In this document: positions 44,446 to 56,900 of the stretch, in pieces
Layout of the letters: each line of letters opens with the position of its first letter
How positions within the stretch are numbered: the first letter of the stretch is position 1
DNA from: Liolophura sinensis
Taxonomy: Eukaryota > Mollusca > Polyplacophora > Chitonida > Chitonidae
Reading direction: 5' to 3'
Length of the DNA: 64,000 nt
NCBI RefSeq assembly: GCF_032854445.1
Contig: NC_088303.1
Location: 22,453,501-22,517,500 of the forward strand
Notes under the pieces: generated by a model
Seen by the model: the letters and a program-made list of their open reading frames with translations, nothing else
Databases searched by the model: none
Told to the model about the DNA's origin: nothing
Made by a program: the position numbers and the translations under genes

Positions 44446-44982
44446 GGTATATGAACAGTTATAATCAGCATGCAACCGAGATACTTGTTTTATTATCAAT
44501 AACTTTTATTCAAGCATGGTAGACGATTTGAATACTAATTTCACTCATTCTCTTAGAACATTACTTGCACCTTTCCAACATAAATGAAAACTATTGACTG
44601 CTTTTCTTTGCACCATTGCGCCCTAATCTCGTACTTTCTTAGTTCTTTGATGGTGTCATTTCGTCATTTCTGGAACTGTCTTTACGATTGTTGACCTGGA
44701 ACGTGCATATTGGTTGACAGTGGGTATATACGAATGTCTGTTTCGACACATTGATTCTGGAGATCACCAGTCTTGGGACACTAAGACATACTCACAAGTG
44801 CAAAAGTTTGCCAGTAACGTGCTAAATATCGGTGGTTTTACATCGCACACTGCGGTTTCCTCGACCCCTAAAACCGATCGCCATCTCTACTGTAAGTGAA
44901 TTATTCTTGACTATGACGACTAAAAGGAAAAGAACATTGCTCGTACATTGCTTGAATTGTCTTTCTGGTTTTGTCACTACAG

Positions 44983-45142
44983 GGGCCTTGTTTGCTAGCA
45001 TCGCCTGTATCGAGAGCCTAACCAGTAGCCTGTCTAGTGCGGCCTTTGTCACGTTCTACAACCACTTCTTCGCTCTCCAGCAACCTGGGGCTGTCTTCTT
45101 TTTCATGGCCTCACTCACGGCTCTTGTGCTTGTCTTGTACGG
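44983..45142 (+). pseudogene. SLC46-type exon, TM11-TM12
   Basis: Acceptor TTGTCACTACAG, donor GTGAGT. G-A-L-F-A-S-I-A-C-I-E-S-L matches the family G-x-L-F-A-x-I-A-x-x-E-x-L, and P-G-A-V-F-F-F matches P-G-x-x-F-L. It is open and in phase with the previous exon across a 4.2 kb intron. The final C-terminal exon was not found. The clean frames of these three exons argue for recent loss or an unusual short product. Confidence 0.75.
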
Positions 45143-45394
45143 GTGAGTCAGTTTAGCGACTTAGACCACTGTACAACACAAAGTAATGAGCTTTGAATCA
45201 ATTGCTGATTCATCACAAACATAGCTACTGCATCTTTCAAATTATTGTACATGTAAATTTATTATGTATATCGTTATATATTTGACGCTTTATTTATTTT
45301 AAGGTGACTTGAAAAGATCCATACTGCATATTACTAAAAAAAACATGCCGTCTGTGCGCGAGAAGCTTACTTATACAATTAGACGGGTTTCCTA

Positions 45395-45690
45395 AAACAG
45401 AGAGATGCGAAATCTCATGAAACAGGAAGACATGAAACCTCTCCTAAAATAGGGAGATGCGAAAAATTTCCGAAAACAGGGAGACCTGAAAAATTTCCTG
45501 AAACAGCCAGATGCAAGAAGTATTCCGAAAGAGGGACACGCGAAAAATCTCTTTAAAAGGGAAGACGTGAAGATGCCTCTGTATCAGGGAGATGCGAAAA
45601 GTGGTCCGAAACAAGGAGGCGATAAAAATCTCGTGACACAAGGAGACGTGAAAATCCCACTGAAACAGGGAGACGCGAACATTTACCTGT
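45395..45690. repeat. ~30 bp tandem array (AAACAGGGAGACGCGAAAAA)
   Basis: Ten units of AAACAGGGAGACGCGAAAAA-TCTCCTG with heavy variation, immediately after the SLC46-like TM11-12 exon. Confidence 0.85.
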
Positions 45691-45924
45691 GACTAAAAAC
45701 ATAAGGTTATTTGTGAGAAGAATATAACGTTGTAAGATGTGGTGAAAAAAGAAAAAATACGGATCAAACTCAATTGTACGTTGCCCCATTTATCTTTTGC
45801 CTCGTCCTGCCATTATGGTCGTAGTCAGGCCCATGTATGAGTAGGTGATGTGTAAAAGATACCTAAGAGCATGTCTGCACATTCTCTCTAGATAATCTTA
45901 AAGCTTGTGTAACACCATGATACA

Positions 45925-47760
45925 CTACTTCCATATTGTACAGCACAATACCACACTATCTCCATACCATATAACACTATCGTATAAGTGAAACATTCTT
46001 GAGTGTGGCGTAAAACACTAATCAAATAAATAAAAAAAATAAATTTTTCCATGTTATATAACACTACGAAACACTTTTTTCCATGTTATATAACACTAGG
46101 ACACTTTTTCTTCCATGTTATATAACACAATGACACATTTTCTCCGTGTTGTATGACACAATGACACATTATCTCCGTGTTGTATGACATTATGACACAT
46201 TATCTTCGTGTTGTATGACACAATGACACATTATCTCCGTGTTGTATGACATTATGACACATTATCTTCGTCTTGTATAACACTGTGACAAGCTATCTCC
46301 GTGCTGTATAACACTGTGACACACTACCTCTGTGTTGTATAACACTATTACACGCTATCGCTGTGTTGTATAACACTATGACAAGCTATCTCTGTGTTGT
46401 ATGACACTGTGACACAGTATCTCCGTGTTGTATAACACTGTGACACACTACCTCTGTGTTGTATAACACTATGACACACTACCTCTGTGTTGTATAACAC
46501 TATGACAAGCTATCTCTGTGTTGTATGACACTGTGACACATTATCTCCGTGTTGTATGACATTATGACACATTATCTCCGTGTTGTATGACACTATGACA
46601 CATTATCTTCGTGTTGTATAACACTGTGACACACTACCTCTGTGTTGTATAACACTATGACACACTACCTCTATGTTGTATAACACTATGACAAGCTATC
46701 TCTGTGTTGTATGACACTGTGACACAGTATCTCCGTGTTGTATAACACTATGTCACACTATCTCCGTGTTGTATGACACTATGACACTATCTCCGTGTTG
46801 TATAACACTATGACACATTATCTCCGTGTTGTATGACACAATGACACATTAACTCCGTGATATATGACATTATGACACATTATCTTCGTCTTGTATAACA
46901 CTGTGACAAGCTATCTCCGTGCTGTATAACACTATAACACACTACCTCTGTGTTGTATAACACTATGACACACTACCTCTGTGTTGTATAACACTATGAC
47001 ACGCTATCGCTGTGTTGTATAACACTATGACACACTACCTCTGTGTTGTATAACACTATGACACACTACCTCTGTGTTGTATAACACTATGACACACTAC
47101 CTCCGTGTTGTATAACACTATGACACGCTATCTCTTTGTTGTATGACACTATGACACACTATCTCCGTGTTGTATAACACTATGTCACACTATCTCCGTG
47201 TTGTGTAACACTATGACAAGCTATCTCCATGTTGTGTAACACTATGACACTATCTCCATGTTGTATAACACTATGTCGCTCTATCTCGCCACGATATGGC
47301 TGAAATATTGCCGTTGTGACGTTAAGCCATAATCATTCATTCCTTCAAAACACACTACCTCCTTACGTAACTGTATAACACTATGACACACTTTCTTCCA
47401 TATTATATAACACTGTGACACACTTTCTTTCATATTGTGTAAAACTATATCACACTATCTCCATACTGTATAACACTATGACACACTTTCTTCCATATTG
47501 TGTAAAACTATATCACACTATCTCCATACTGTATAACACTATGACACACTTTCTTCCATATTGTGTAAAACTATATCACACTATCTCCATACTGTATAAC
47601 TCTATGACTAACTTTTATTCCATATTGTGTAACACTATATCACACTATCTCCATACTGTATAACACTATGACACACTTTCTTCCATATTGTGTAACACTA
47701 TATCACACTATCTCCATACTGCATAACACCATGACACACTTTCTTCCATATTGCAAGATT
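45925..47760. repeat. ~31 bp minisatellite (GTTGTATAACACTATGACAC)
   Basis: About 55 units of GTTGTATAACACTATGACAC plus ACTATCTCCGT. It is interrupted by a SINE A tail at 45978-46045 and a 65-base insert (CACGATATGGCTGAAATATT) at about 47288-47350. The right end has a diverged variant (CCATATTGTGTAAAACTATA). Confidence 0.96.
45978..46045 (+). mobile_element. SINE family A tail inside a minisatellite
   Basis: CGTATAAGTGAAACATTCTT, GTGTGGCGTAAAACACTAAT, CAAATAAATAAA. Units resume on both sides. Confidence 0.85.
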
Positions 47761-47769
47761 TGTTACTAT

Positions 47770-48600
47770 TTATACTTTTCGAAAGAAATTTGCCATAATA
47801 TTTATATATTTGTTTATATTTATCTGTTTGTGCATTTATTTATCTGACTGGTGTCATGGTCTAATTTTCAGCCTTGTACAGTGAATTTTTGGATTCCCTC
47901 ACCCTCACTGCTTGTTGGCCCTTGGTGACAATTCAAGAGGTCGACGGCGCTCTTGTAGGCGTTTGTCCAGTCTATCGTTCGTTGAGGTCAGCTTGTCTTC
48001 CACCAATACGGTGTACACGACGGAAAACTAGTCAGTAACTGTCAACGGTTTATGCTGGCAACTCCGTCTGCCTCCATCAATAAAACTGAACGCCATCATT
48101 TAACTGAAACATTCTTCAGTGTGGCGGTAAACAACGACTAAACGTGTTTTTGAACAGCTTTACTTCCGTAACGGCGCTCATGCTTGTGGCGGATTGATAA
48201 GAGTTGTATGAGCGAGTAGACTCCAGATCCCGTCAAGTACCTGTCAAACCTCATCACCAAGTTTCAATTCTATGCCACTGGGGCTTTAACAAGATTCGAA
48301 GACGTGACCTCTGACGTGGACACTTGTTTTCTCCAGTAAGGACGTTTATAGTCCTTGAATAAAGAAGCGTTCATCAGTTTTGATTAAAACAGTATAATTA
48401 TTATTGTTATTTAAATGCCAGAGGTTTATCACCAATGATCTTTAGCCTAAGATTTGTGTTCAAGCTTATGCAGGATATCACAGGGGGTGTTCATTTTATT
48501 GCAGTGGATATACTGTAATGTATGTAGATATAAGCAAATTATGAAATTTAAAGACAATTTAGAAACTTGACAAATATTATAGTATTTTTATCTGCACTGC
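47770..48600. other. Intergenic, diverged SINE tail
   Basis: 48040-48145 (GGTTTATGCTGGCAACTCCG, AACGCCATCATTTAACTGAA, ACATTCTTCAGTGTGGCGG) is a decayed SINE A-type tail. Nothing else was recognised. Confidence 0.4.
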
Positions 48601-48611
48601 TCTCAGGATTT

Positions 48612-48860
48612 AACTTATTTATTTGTTTATTTGATTGGTGTTTTAAGCCGTACTCAAGAATTTTTTACCTATTCGACGGCGGTCAGCATTATGGTGGGAG
48701 AAAGCCGGGCAGAATCCGGGGAAACCCATGTTTGCTGCAGACCTTTCCACGCACGACCGGAGAGAAAGCCAGCATAAGCTAGACTTGAACTCACATTGAT
48801 GAGACTCTCCTGGGTCATTTCGCCGCGCTGGCGTGCCCCTCGGCTCCGTGGCTGAGGGGG
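48612..48860 (-). mobile_element. SINE family A, near full-length, minus strand
   Basis: TTTATTTGATTGGTGTTTTA, TCGACGGCGGTCAGCATTAT, CCTTTCCACGCACGACCGGA, GACTTGAACTCACATTGATG and the head CCTCGGCTCCGTGGCTGAGG. The tRNA-like head is present but mutated. Confidence 0.9.
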
Positions 48861-49349
48861 TTTTGCTGCTGCTCACAATGGTGGAAGGGAGCTACAAGCA
48901 TTTTCTAACTTAAAGGAATTGATTAAACTTAGTTATCTCGATGAGGGGTAGAAACAGACCTAGCGGTTACAACTGTTTTACCCTGATGTTGCTGCACATC
49001 TGTATTAATAAACTTGTAATGTGGAATTCAAACCAGGCCATGGGATAAGCCATGTTAGAGAAACCGAACGCAGGATGTCGATTTGCTCGTATCCCACGCC
49101 CATATGGTTAATATATGGAAACAAGTGCGTTCTCGGGCTATGTAAATAGCTCGCGCCTCATTGGTTAATGTTGATAGCATGGCGGCGTTGTCAGTTTTTC
49201 TTAATGTGTTGGCATTCGTTTACTTTGAACTGATATCAGGGTATAAGCAACATCACAAAAACAGAAATGAGTTGTTTTAAACTTTCTGTGGGGTAATTTA
49301 TCGATGCATATATATATTTGATCTAGTGTTGTCTTTTCTTTTAAGATGG

Positions 49350-49695
49350 CCCCATATAAGGGTTGATCTTAGATTTCTCATAACTCTCAATGGTTCAGCA
49401 CAGACAAGCAGGAAGTGTTTGTAATACTCTTAAAAGTTCCTTTGACCGAGCAGATATTTGGACTGTTGATCGAAATTTCCTTACAAATCTGGGTTGATCA
49501 AAGATTCTTCATAACTCTCAGGAGATCAAAAGACATTCGGGACTGAGTTGGTCGAAGGCCTTTCATAACTCTAAAGGGGTTCAAAAGACATTTGAACTGA
49601 ACTGGTCGAAGTTTCTTTATAACTTTCAGGAGATCAGAGGACATACGGACTGGGTTGGTCGAAGATTCTTCATAACTCTCAGGAGATCAGAATTT
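49350..49695. repeat. ~56 bp tandem array (TTCATAACTCTCAGGAGATC)
   Basis: Six units of TTCATAACTCTCAGGAGATC, AxAGGACATxxGGACTGGGT and TGGTCGAAGATTC. Confidence 0.9.
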
Positions 49696-50184
49696 AAGCG
49701 TCATGTCCGACATTCATATACCATTCGTAATCCGTAAAGGGCGATGCAAGTCTACAGTCGCAAGATCCATTTCCAAAACAACGTTTAACATTAGCTCCCA
49801 AAGACAAGAGTATGTAAGACATTATACAAATAGCAAATAAAGCCGGTAACACACAAGAGAGAAGCGGTCACCAGTTTTCAATGATGCCGGGCAGACAGTG
49901 GATATTCCAAGCATGAATTCCATATCAAAGTTCAAATTCGTAGTCCGTGAATGAGTTCCAGGTCAAATAACAATTAAACAAGGTATCTCAGTCGCGGTTT
50001 GATTGCAACTGTTCATAAAGGCATCTTGCACATGTAATGAGCATGGCTACCTTTACGGCCCCTAACCCCAGGTTAAGCGGTATAAGATGCAGTTCGAAAA
50101 TGACGAGCGTTACAGACCTTAACCGAACTTATTGTGATTTAAATGTAAAGGACGATTACGTCTTTCCCGTTAATATGTAAGGAT

Positions 50185-50350
50185 CTCATACTACAAGAGG
50201 CGCCATCTATGATGTTACACATGACATGCTGGCCTGTATAAAAACTGTTTACAAGATAGACGGTTACGCTCGGCAACCAGCGCCATCTATGTTGTTAAAT
50301 ACCATGTACGCGATAGATATGTACATAAGGATAACAGCGCCGTCTATGTG
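50185..50350. repeat. Three-unit repeat with GCGCCATCTATG
   Basis: Units of about 70 bp begin GCGCCATCTATGATGTTACA, GCGCCATCTATGTTGTTAAA and GCGCCGTCTATGTGGTTGA. The core is the reverse complement of TAGATGGCGC, a CTCF-like core. Confidence 0.7.
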
Positions 50351-50355
50351 GTTGA

Positions 50356-51450
50356 TCACAATGCAGATCGCCACAGATTCTGAACGCTTTTTCCGTACCT
50401 CCCAACGAGAGTGTTATACTCATTGTAAAATTTGAGAAACTTAGAATGAAGGCGTTTGATGGAGTATCCTTGACAAACTAGTTTTTCAACTAACAACTTG
50501 TGGTGCAGATTAAAGTCATCACAATTTACGCAAGATCTGACAAATGCTACAAGGCGAGATATGTATACGCCATATGCAGGACCCTTTGGTATATTGCTAT
50601 CCATATAAAAATAATTTACAGTATCAAAATTGAAATTATTCCTTTTGTCGTAAAGGCGGCGTGAAAGGAGACCTTCTTCGTCTTTGTACAGATATAGATC
50701 CAAATAAGATGTGCCATCAGGACTACGTGTTGTCTCCTTTAAATCCAGCAATAAATCGAGCTTTGTATGGGGGATTTATGCATTTTAGGAATCCAGTAAA
50801 GTTGTCGTATTTCTGTAAGACGGGTAGGTATATTTATGCGCCTTTCTTTAAGAAAGGTTTTGTGTTCATTAAATAGTTCCTCCAGAATACCTGTAGTAGC
50901 AGAATACGTGTTGTTGTACATGTACATAGCTCTTGAACAAGAATTTGATCATAATAATTCTTGCAAATAAAGATGACATTATTCGGAGCCTTGTCTGTTA
51001 CAGTGATGACAAATTTACTATGAAGGTCAGCGAGTGTTTCTTGCACAGTGGGATCCTTCAGAACCTGTTTAACTTTAGGTAAAGCATCAATGTCTATACG
51101 GTGTATAGCTGAACTAACCTTCCTTTTGACATGCTCAAGCCAATCGTTAAGTACCGAAGAATCCACTTTCTCCCGTTTTGACCATTTCTTAACATATTCC
51201 TCAAGCGCCGAGATGATATTTTTTGTTAGATCGAATGTTGACATTTCTCTTTTCTCTACACTTAGGACCTCTCACAGAGATTCCTTAGATCATGATTCTT
51301 AATAATATTAAGGTCGCCAGTCAGGGCATGTTTATATTTGTCGTAGGTAAAAACTGAGGATTCACAATCACAGTTATAGCCGCCAGAAGTATACGTCGCC
51401 AAATCGAACTCCTTGATGGCCTGGGAATAACTGAAAATTTTGGAAGTCAT
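50356..51450 (-). pseudogene. Reverse-transcriptase retroelement, catalytic core deleted
   Basis: Read 51450 down to 50356 in several frames. First C-D-C-E-S-S-V-F and H-A-L-T-G-D-L-N-I-I-K-N; then F-V-I-T-V-T-D-K-A-P-N-N-V-I-F-I-C; then L-Y-W-I-P-K-M-H-K-S-P; then Y-D-K-R-N-N-F-N-F, S-N-I-P-K-G-P-A-Y-G-V-Y-I-S and L-V-C-Q-G-Y. This order fits a metazoan RT family with a P-K-M-H-K motif and a Y-D-K-R-D-D-F-N-F C-terminal motif. The palm with Y-x-D-D should lie between P-K-M-H-K-S-P and the C-terminal part but is absent, so the copy is dead. Clade (Penelope-like or other) unsure. Confidence 0.75.
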
Positions 51451-51499
51451 TCCAGGTGAATGACGTACAGCGATTCACCGTGAGCAATGGGCACATGAT

Positions 51500-53450
51500 C
51501 ACTCGTGATGTAGTCATAGTCTCCAGCGCCTCGTTCTTTCACCTCTGATCTTTCAATCCTCGCATTTGGTAGCGCATCTCTGAAACATTAATTAAGGCCT
51601 GATCATAACGTATTAGAGAGATTTTATCAATTGAAGTATTCGTCGCTGCAAGCTTTTTGACGTTATATACATAAAAAGACATGTATCAGATAATAGTTTT
51701 TTAAGAAACACCAAATTACGGAATTTGAATCCCATTATATGGCGACATCTGAAGATATCTAATAAACGTGTATTCACCGAAATCTGTTGCCAGAACATCC
51801 ACCTCACAGACGCACATCTTCACACCTGTATCCTAATGATGAGCCGTCAGCTTTATGTATCTGGCGATGATTGCGGTAGAACAGGGGTAGAACACTGTGG
51901 CACTGACATCCGGACCCCCGGGCTCAAAATGACACAGGCTTGCAACCACACGACTCCCTACACTAGTAGAATATTCTGACAGTTCCACAGTAGAGTTTGA
52001 CAGTCTATGAGCTGTAAAACACAGTCAGTGTAGGCATGTATATAAACAGAGAAATAAACATTCTTTGCTGTGTATTGTTTATTTTACTATGCTGTACGCC
52101 CCGTCGTATAAGTGAAATATTCTTGAGTACTGAGTAAAACACCAGTCAAATAAAAAATAAATAAACTATGCTGTACGTGTAAGCCTGAGATAACATTTAA
52201 TGTCACTATAGCACTTCCTGTGCAATGCTGTCTAAACCAGCCAATGTATTGTTAAATTTAAAACTAACTGCTCCCGATATATGAATATATAATTGTCTAA
52301 TGAACTAGTCACCTGATGGTACATTGAATGATCACTGCTTTGCGACGTCTAGATATCTAAAGCATGTCTTTTTCCAGTGTTCACCGGTGAGACAGAGATA
52401 ACAAACAACTTAGATTTTGTACACTTCTCATGTTTTAGAACAACTGCACGGAGACCAACGGAGGTATTGTTTATCTTTCGTTTATGCTCCATTATAAGCG
52501 ACTGACAAAGTTAAAATACATACTTTTTCGTCACATTTATTAGTTTTCAACTACCCGCTGAACCGACTGATCCAGTCAGGGGTGTTGAATCTTTGTAAGC
52601 TGAAAAAAAGCCTGTGCTGAACTGTATACGGAATTGAGTGCAAATCTAATATAGAATGTATTAAATCGATTTCATAATCGGGTCATTTACAGTTTTAACC
52701 CATTTGAAATATAACCGCATATTGCAGATGTGAAAACTCTGGAATGTTCCATTATTCAGTTAGAGGTTTAGAGTTTTTGCGTGTTTACATTTTATATAAA
52801 AGTGTCTACTTTGTTTGTGAGGCTATTGCCTAAATCGTAGTTTTCAGAATGAGAGAAATTTTTTTTTTAAATGTGTTGATTTATGACGGCTTTGGTCGAT
52901 GGTATTTTATGAACAGCCAATATACTTATACTGTATGTATGTATTGCATTTAGGTGTGAATTAATTAGTATTCCGTTCATTACTTGATTGTAAAGTTTGG
53001 ATGTTAACTCTAGAGCAGAGATAAATGCATTTCTATATATCTTTCATATGCACTGAAATTCTCTAATTACTGTCTGATGTTGTATTTTAGAGTGACAAGT
53101 TTGTTCATACCTTTATTGTGTTATACTTATATCAGAAACCGTGAAAGGTGTTCAGTCAAAGTGCACGTAGTTGTATTTTAGTGTAGAGCTGATATTTAGC
53201 AAGTATCTAGTTTTATTGTGATATTTATGATATATAAAAAAATAATGGTTTATTAATCCATGATATGTAATTCCTTTAATGTGCTGTAAATTTGTATACA
53301 TTGTTTGTCATTTTCTAGGCAAATTCTTAATGTGTCTGTTTCTGTGTATTTTTCAGAACGCCGTGTTTATCTAATGAAGATAAGAACTCTCCGTGACCGA
53401 GTTGTATTATCTGTCGCTCGAATCATACCTGTACTGGCGAATGTATAAAC
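51500..53450. other. Intergenic, no gene recognised
   Basis: AT-rich. A SINE A tail lies at 52095-52165 (CGTATAAGTGAAATATTCTT, GAGTAAAACACCAGTCAAAT). No other structure was seen. Confidence 0.5.
52095..52165 (+). mobile_element. SINE family A tail
   Basis: CCCCGTCGTATAAGTGAAAT, ATTCTTGAGTACTGAGTAAA and CACCAGTCAAATAAAAAATA. Confidence 0.8.
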
Positions 53451-53454
53451 AAAG

Positions 53455-53690
53455 GAGGAGAGTGGGGGGTTTTAAGGAGTAGGGGCGGTGGAGGTGGAGG
53501 GGAAGTGATGGGAGGGAAGGTAGTTGGGAGGGATTTGAGGGGAGGGATTTGAGGGGAGGGGACGACAGCAGAGGGTATTTGACGGCAGGACAGTGAATGT
53601 GATGTGAGGGAAGGGCAGTGGAGAGGCTATGAGGGGAGGGGAGGGCAGAGGAGGGAATGTGATGGCGAAGGGGTGGGGAGAATTGCTTAA
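53455..53690 (+). repeat. G-rich purine tract
   Basis: Repeated GGGAGGGG and GGATTTGAGGGGAGGG runs on the plus strand, with many G3-G4 blocks at short spacing, enough for several G-quadruplexes. The Pro/Ser-rich frame on the minus strand is a by-product. Confidence 0.85.
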
Positions 53691-53754
53691 ACAAATTGTC
53701 ATTCACATGGCGAGGAAAAGATGTGTGTATATATACTGTACGTGTACTGTATAC

Positions 53755-53975
53755 GCCTTCATACAGCAGGGAGAGTCCATGCCGTAAAAGTGGTGCAGCC
53801 GCTGTGGTATCATGCCGAAGACACCAGACATGACACCTCACCCATGCAGTAACAGTATACAGCAAGTCCCGTTTCCTTGCTCTAAGCTCTCAGTGCTGTG
53901 CCCAAATCGGAAAGCAACAAGTTGACCTTGTCCCAGGTTTGATAGCAGATATTCCGACACAGAGGCGGACGCTCC
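53755..53975. mobile_element. SINE family C fragment
   Basis: TGTGGTATCATGCCGAAGAC, ACCAGACATGACACCTCACC and CCTTGCTCTAAGCTCTCAGT match the other family C copies. Confidence 0.65.
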
Positions 53976-53984
53976 AACCAGATT

Positions 53985-56900
53985 CAGTGTGAATGGCGCT
54001 CCTTGTAAGATCATGGACGGTAATGGTTCTCATGTATGACCTCTGTCATCTTGCATCCCAGGTGAAATGGACAACGGGACCCCTTTTACGATTAGACAAG
54101 TTAATGGTTTTAAAGTATCAAATGGACAATGGAGCACCTCGTACGATTAAGCTAGTTAATGGTTTTAATGTATGAATGGACAGCTTAGCTCCTTCTACGA
54201 TTAAGGTGGTTAATGGTTTTAATGTATGAGTGGACAACTTAGCTCCTTCTACGATTAAGCTGGTTAATGGTTTAAATGTATGAATGGACAGCTTAGCTCC
54301 TTCTACGATTAAGCTGGTTAATGGTTTTAATGTATGAATGAACTTCTACGATTAAGCTGGTTAATGGTTCTAATGAGCAAAACAGACAATGGAGTTCCTT
54401 GTACGATTAGGTAAGTTAATGATATCAAACATAAAAAGGTAAACTTTTAAATTCTTTGTAGGATACTTCCTCGATGCATACATACATTAGGTGTAGCGTT
54501 GTCCTTTATTGTGAACACCATACATCTATAGCTTTCTGACTGCCACTTTTGTGCCACACATCATATTTAATACGTACACTCTTGGGTTGCCCATTTTATA
54601 TTAATTATATTAATTTCATTGCGTATATCCAGACAAGTTAATAGTCTTAATGTATGCAACAGACAACGGAGCTCCTTGTACGATTAGGCTAGTTAATGGT
54701 TCAAATGTGTAAAATGGACACGCTGAACGCTTAAAGCAAGTTAATTGTTTTAATGTATGAAACAGACAACTTAGCTCCTTGTACTATTAGGCTAGTTAAT
54801 GGTTCAAATGTGTGAATTGAACGCGCTGAACGCTTAAACTAAGTCAAATGACTTAATGTGTAAAACGGACAAGGGAGCTCCTTGTACGATTAGCTAAGCT
54901 AATTATTCTGATGTGTGAAGCATACAGGGTAGGTCCTTGTACGATAAGGTAAGTTTATGATTTTGATGTGTGAAGCAGACAAGGGGGCTCCTTGTACGAT
55001 AAGGTAAGTTAATGATTTTGATGTATGAAGCAGACGAGGGAGCTCCTTGTACGATAAGGTAAGTTAATGATTCTGATGTACAAAGCAGACAAGAGAGCTC
55101 CTTGTACGTTTAGGTAAGTTAATGATTCTGATGTATGAAGCAGACAAGAGAGCTCCTTGTACGTTTAGGTAAGTTAATGATTCTGATGTATGAAGCAGAC
55201 AAGGGAGCTCCTTGTACGATTAGGTAAGTTAATGATTCTGATGTATGAAACAGACAACTTAGCTCCTTGTACGATTAGGTAAGTTAATGATTCTGATGTA
55301 TGAAGCAGACAACTTAGCTCCTTGTACGATTAGGTAAGTTAATGATTCTGATGTATGAAGCAGACGAGGGAGCTTCCTGTGCGATTAGGCAAGTTAATGA
55401 TTCTGATGTATAAAGCAGACGAGGAAGCTCCTTGTACGTTTAGGTAAGTTAATGATTCTGATGTATGAAGCAGACAAGGGAGCTTCCTGTACGATTAGGT
55501 AAGTTAATGATTCTGATGTATGAAACAGACAAGCGAGCTCCTTGTATGTTTAGGTAAGTTAATGATTCTGATGTATGAAGCAGACAAGGGAGCTCCTTGT
55601 ACGATTAGCTAAGCTAATTATTCTGATGTGTGAAGCATACAGGGTAGGTCCTTGTACGATAAGGTAAGTTTATGATTTTGATGTGTGAAGCAGACAAGGG
55701 GGCTCCTTGTACGATAAGGTAAGTTAATGATTTTGATGTATGAAGCAGACGAGGGAGCTCCTTGTACGATAAGGTAAGTTAATGATTCTGATGTACAAAG
55801 CAGACAAGAGAGCTCCTTGTACGTTTAGGTAAGTTAATGATTCTGATGTATGAAGCAGACAAGAGAGCTCCTTGTACGTTTAGGTAAGTTAATGATTCTG
55901 ATGTATGAAGCAGACAAGGGAGCTCCTTGTACGATTAGGTAAGTTAATGATTCTGATGTATGAAACAGACAACTTAGCTCCTTGTACGATTAGGTAAGTT
56001 AATGATTCTGATGTATGAAGCAGACAACTTAGCTCCTTGTACGATTAGGTAAGTTAATGATTCTGATGTATGAAGCAGACGAGGGAGCTTCCTGTGCGAT
56101 TAGGCAAGTTAATGATTCTGATGTATAAAGCAGACGAGGAAGCTCCTTGTACGTTTAGGTAAGTTAATGATTCTGATGTATGAAGCAGACAAGGGAGCTT
56201 CCTGTACGATTAGGTAAGTTAATGATTCTGATGTATGAAACAGACAAGCGAGCTCCTTGTATGTTTAGGTAAGTTAATGATTCTGATGTATGAAGCAGAC
56301 AAGGGAGCTCCTTGTACGATTAGCTAAGCTAATGATTCTGATGTATGAAGCAGACGAGGGAGCTTCCTGTACGATTAGGCAAGTCAATGATTCTGATGTA
56401 TGAAGCAGACAAGGGAGCTCCTTGTACGTTTAGGTAAGTTAATGATTCTGATGTATGAAGCAGACAAGGGAGCTCCTTGTACGATTAGGTAAGTTAATGA
56501 TTCTGATGTATGAAGCAGACAAGGGAGCTCCTTGTACGATTAGGTAAGTTAATGATTCTGATGTATGAAGCAGACAAGGGAGGTCATTGTACGATAAGGC
56601 AAGTTAATGATTCTGATATATGAAGCAGACAAGGGAGCTCCTTGTACGTTTAGGTAAGTTAATGATTCTGATGTATGAAGCAGACGAGGGAGCTCCGTGT
56701 ACGATTAGGTAAGTTAATGATTCTGATGTATGAAGCAGACAAGGGAGCTCCTTGTACGATTAGGTAAGTTAATGATTCTGATGTATGAAGCAGACAACTT
56801 AGCTCCTTGTACGATTAGGTAAGTTAATGATTCTGATGTATGAAGCAGACAAGGGAGCTCCTTGTACGATTAGGTAAGTTAATGATTCTGATGTATGAAG

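Noticed and set aside
47415-47663. 82-residue repeat protein SILYNTMTHFLPYCVKLYHT
   Set aside because: A reading of the 31-base minisatellite variant units.
53407-53865. Pro/Ser/Leu-rich 152-residue open frame on the minus strand
   Set aside because: It is the complement of a G-rich low-complexity tract, with no domain or splice context.
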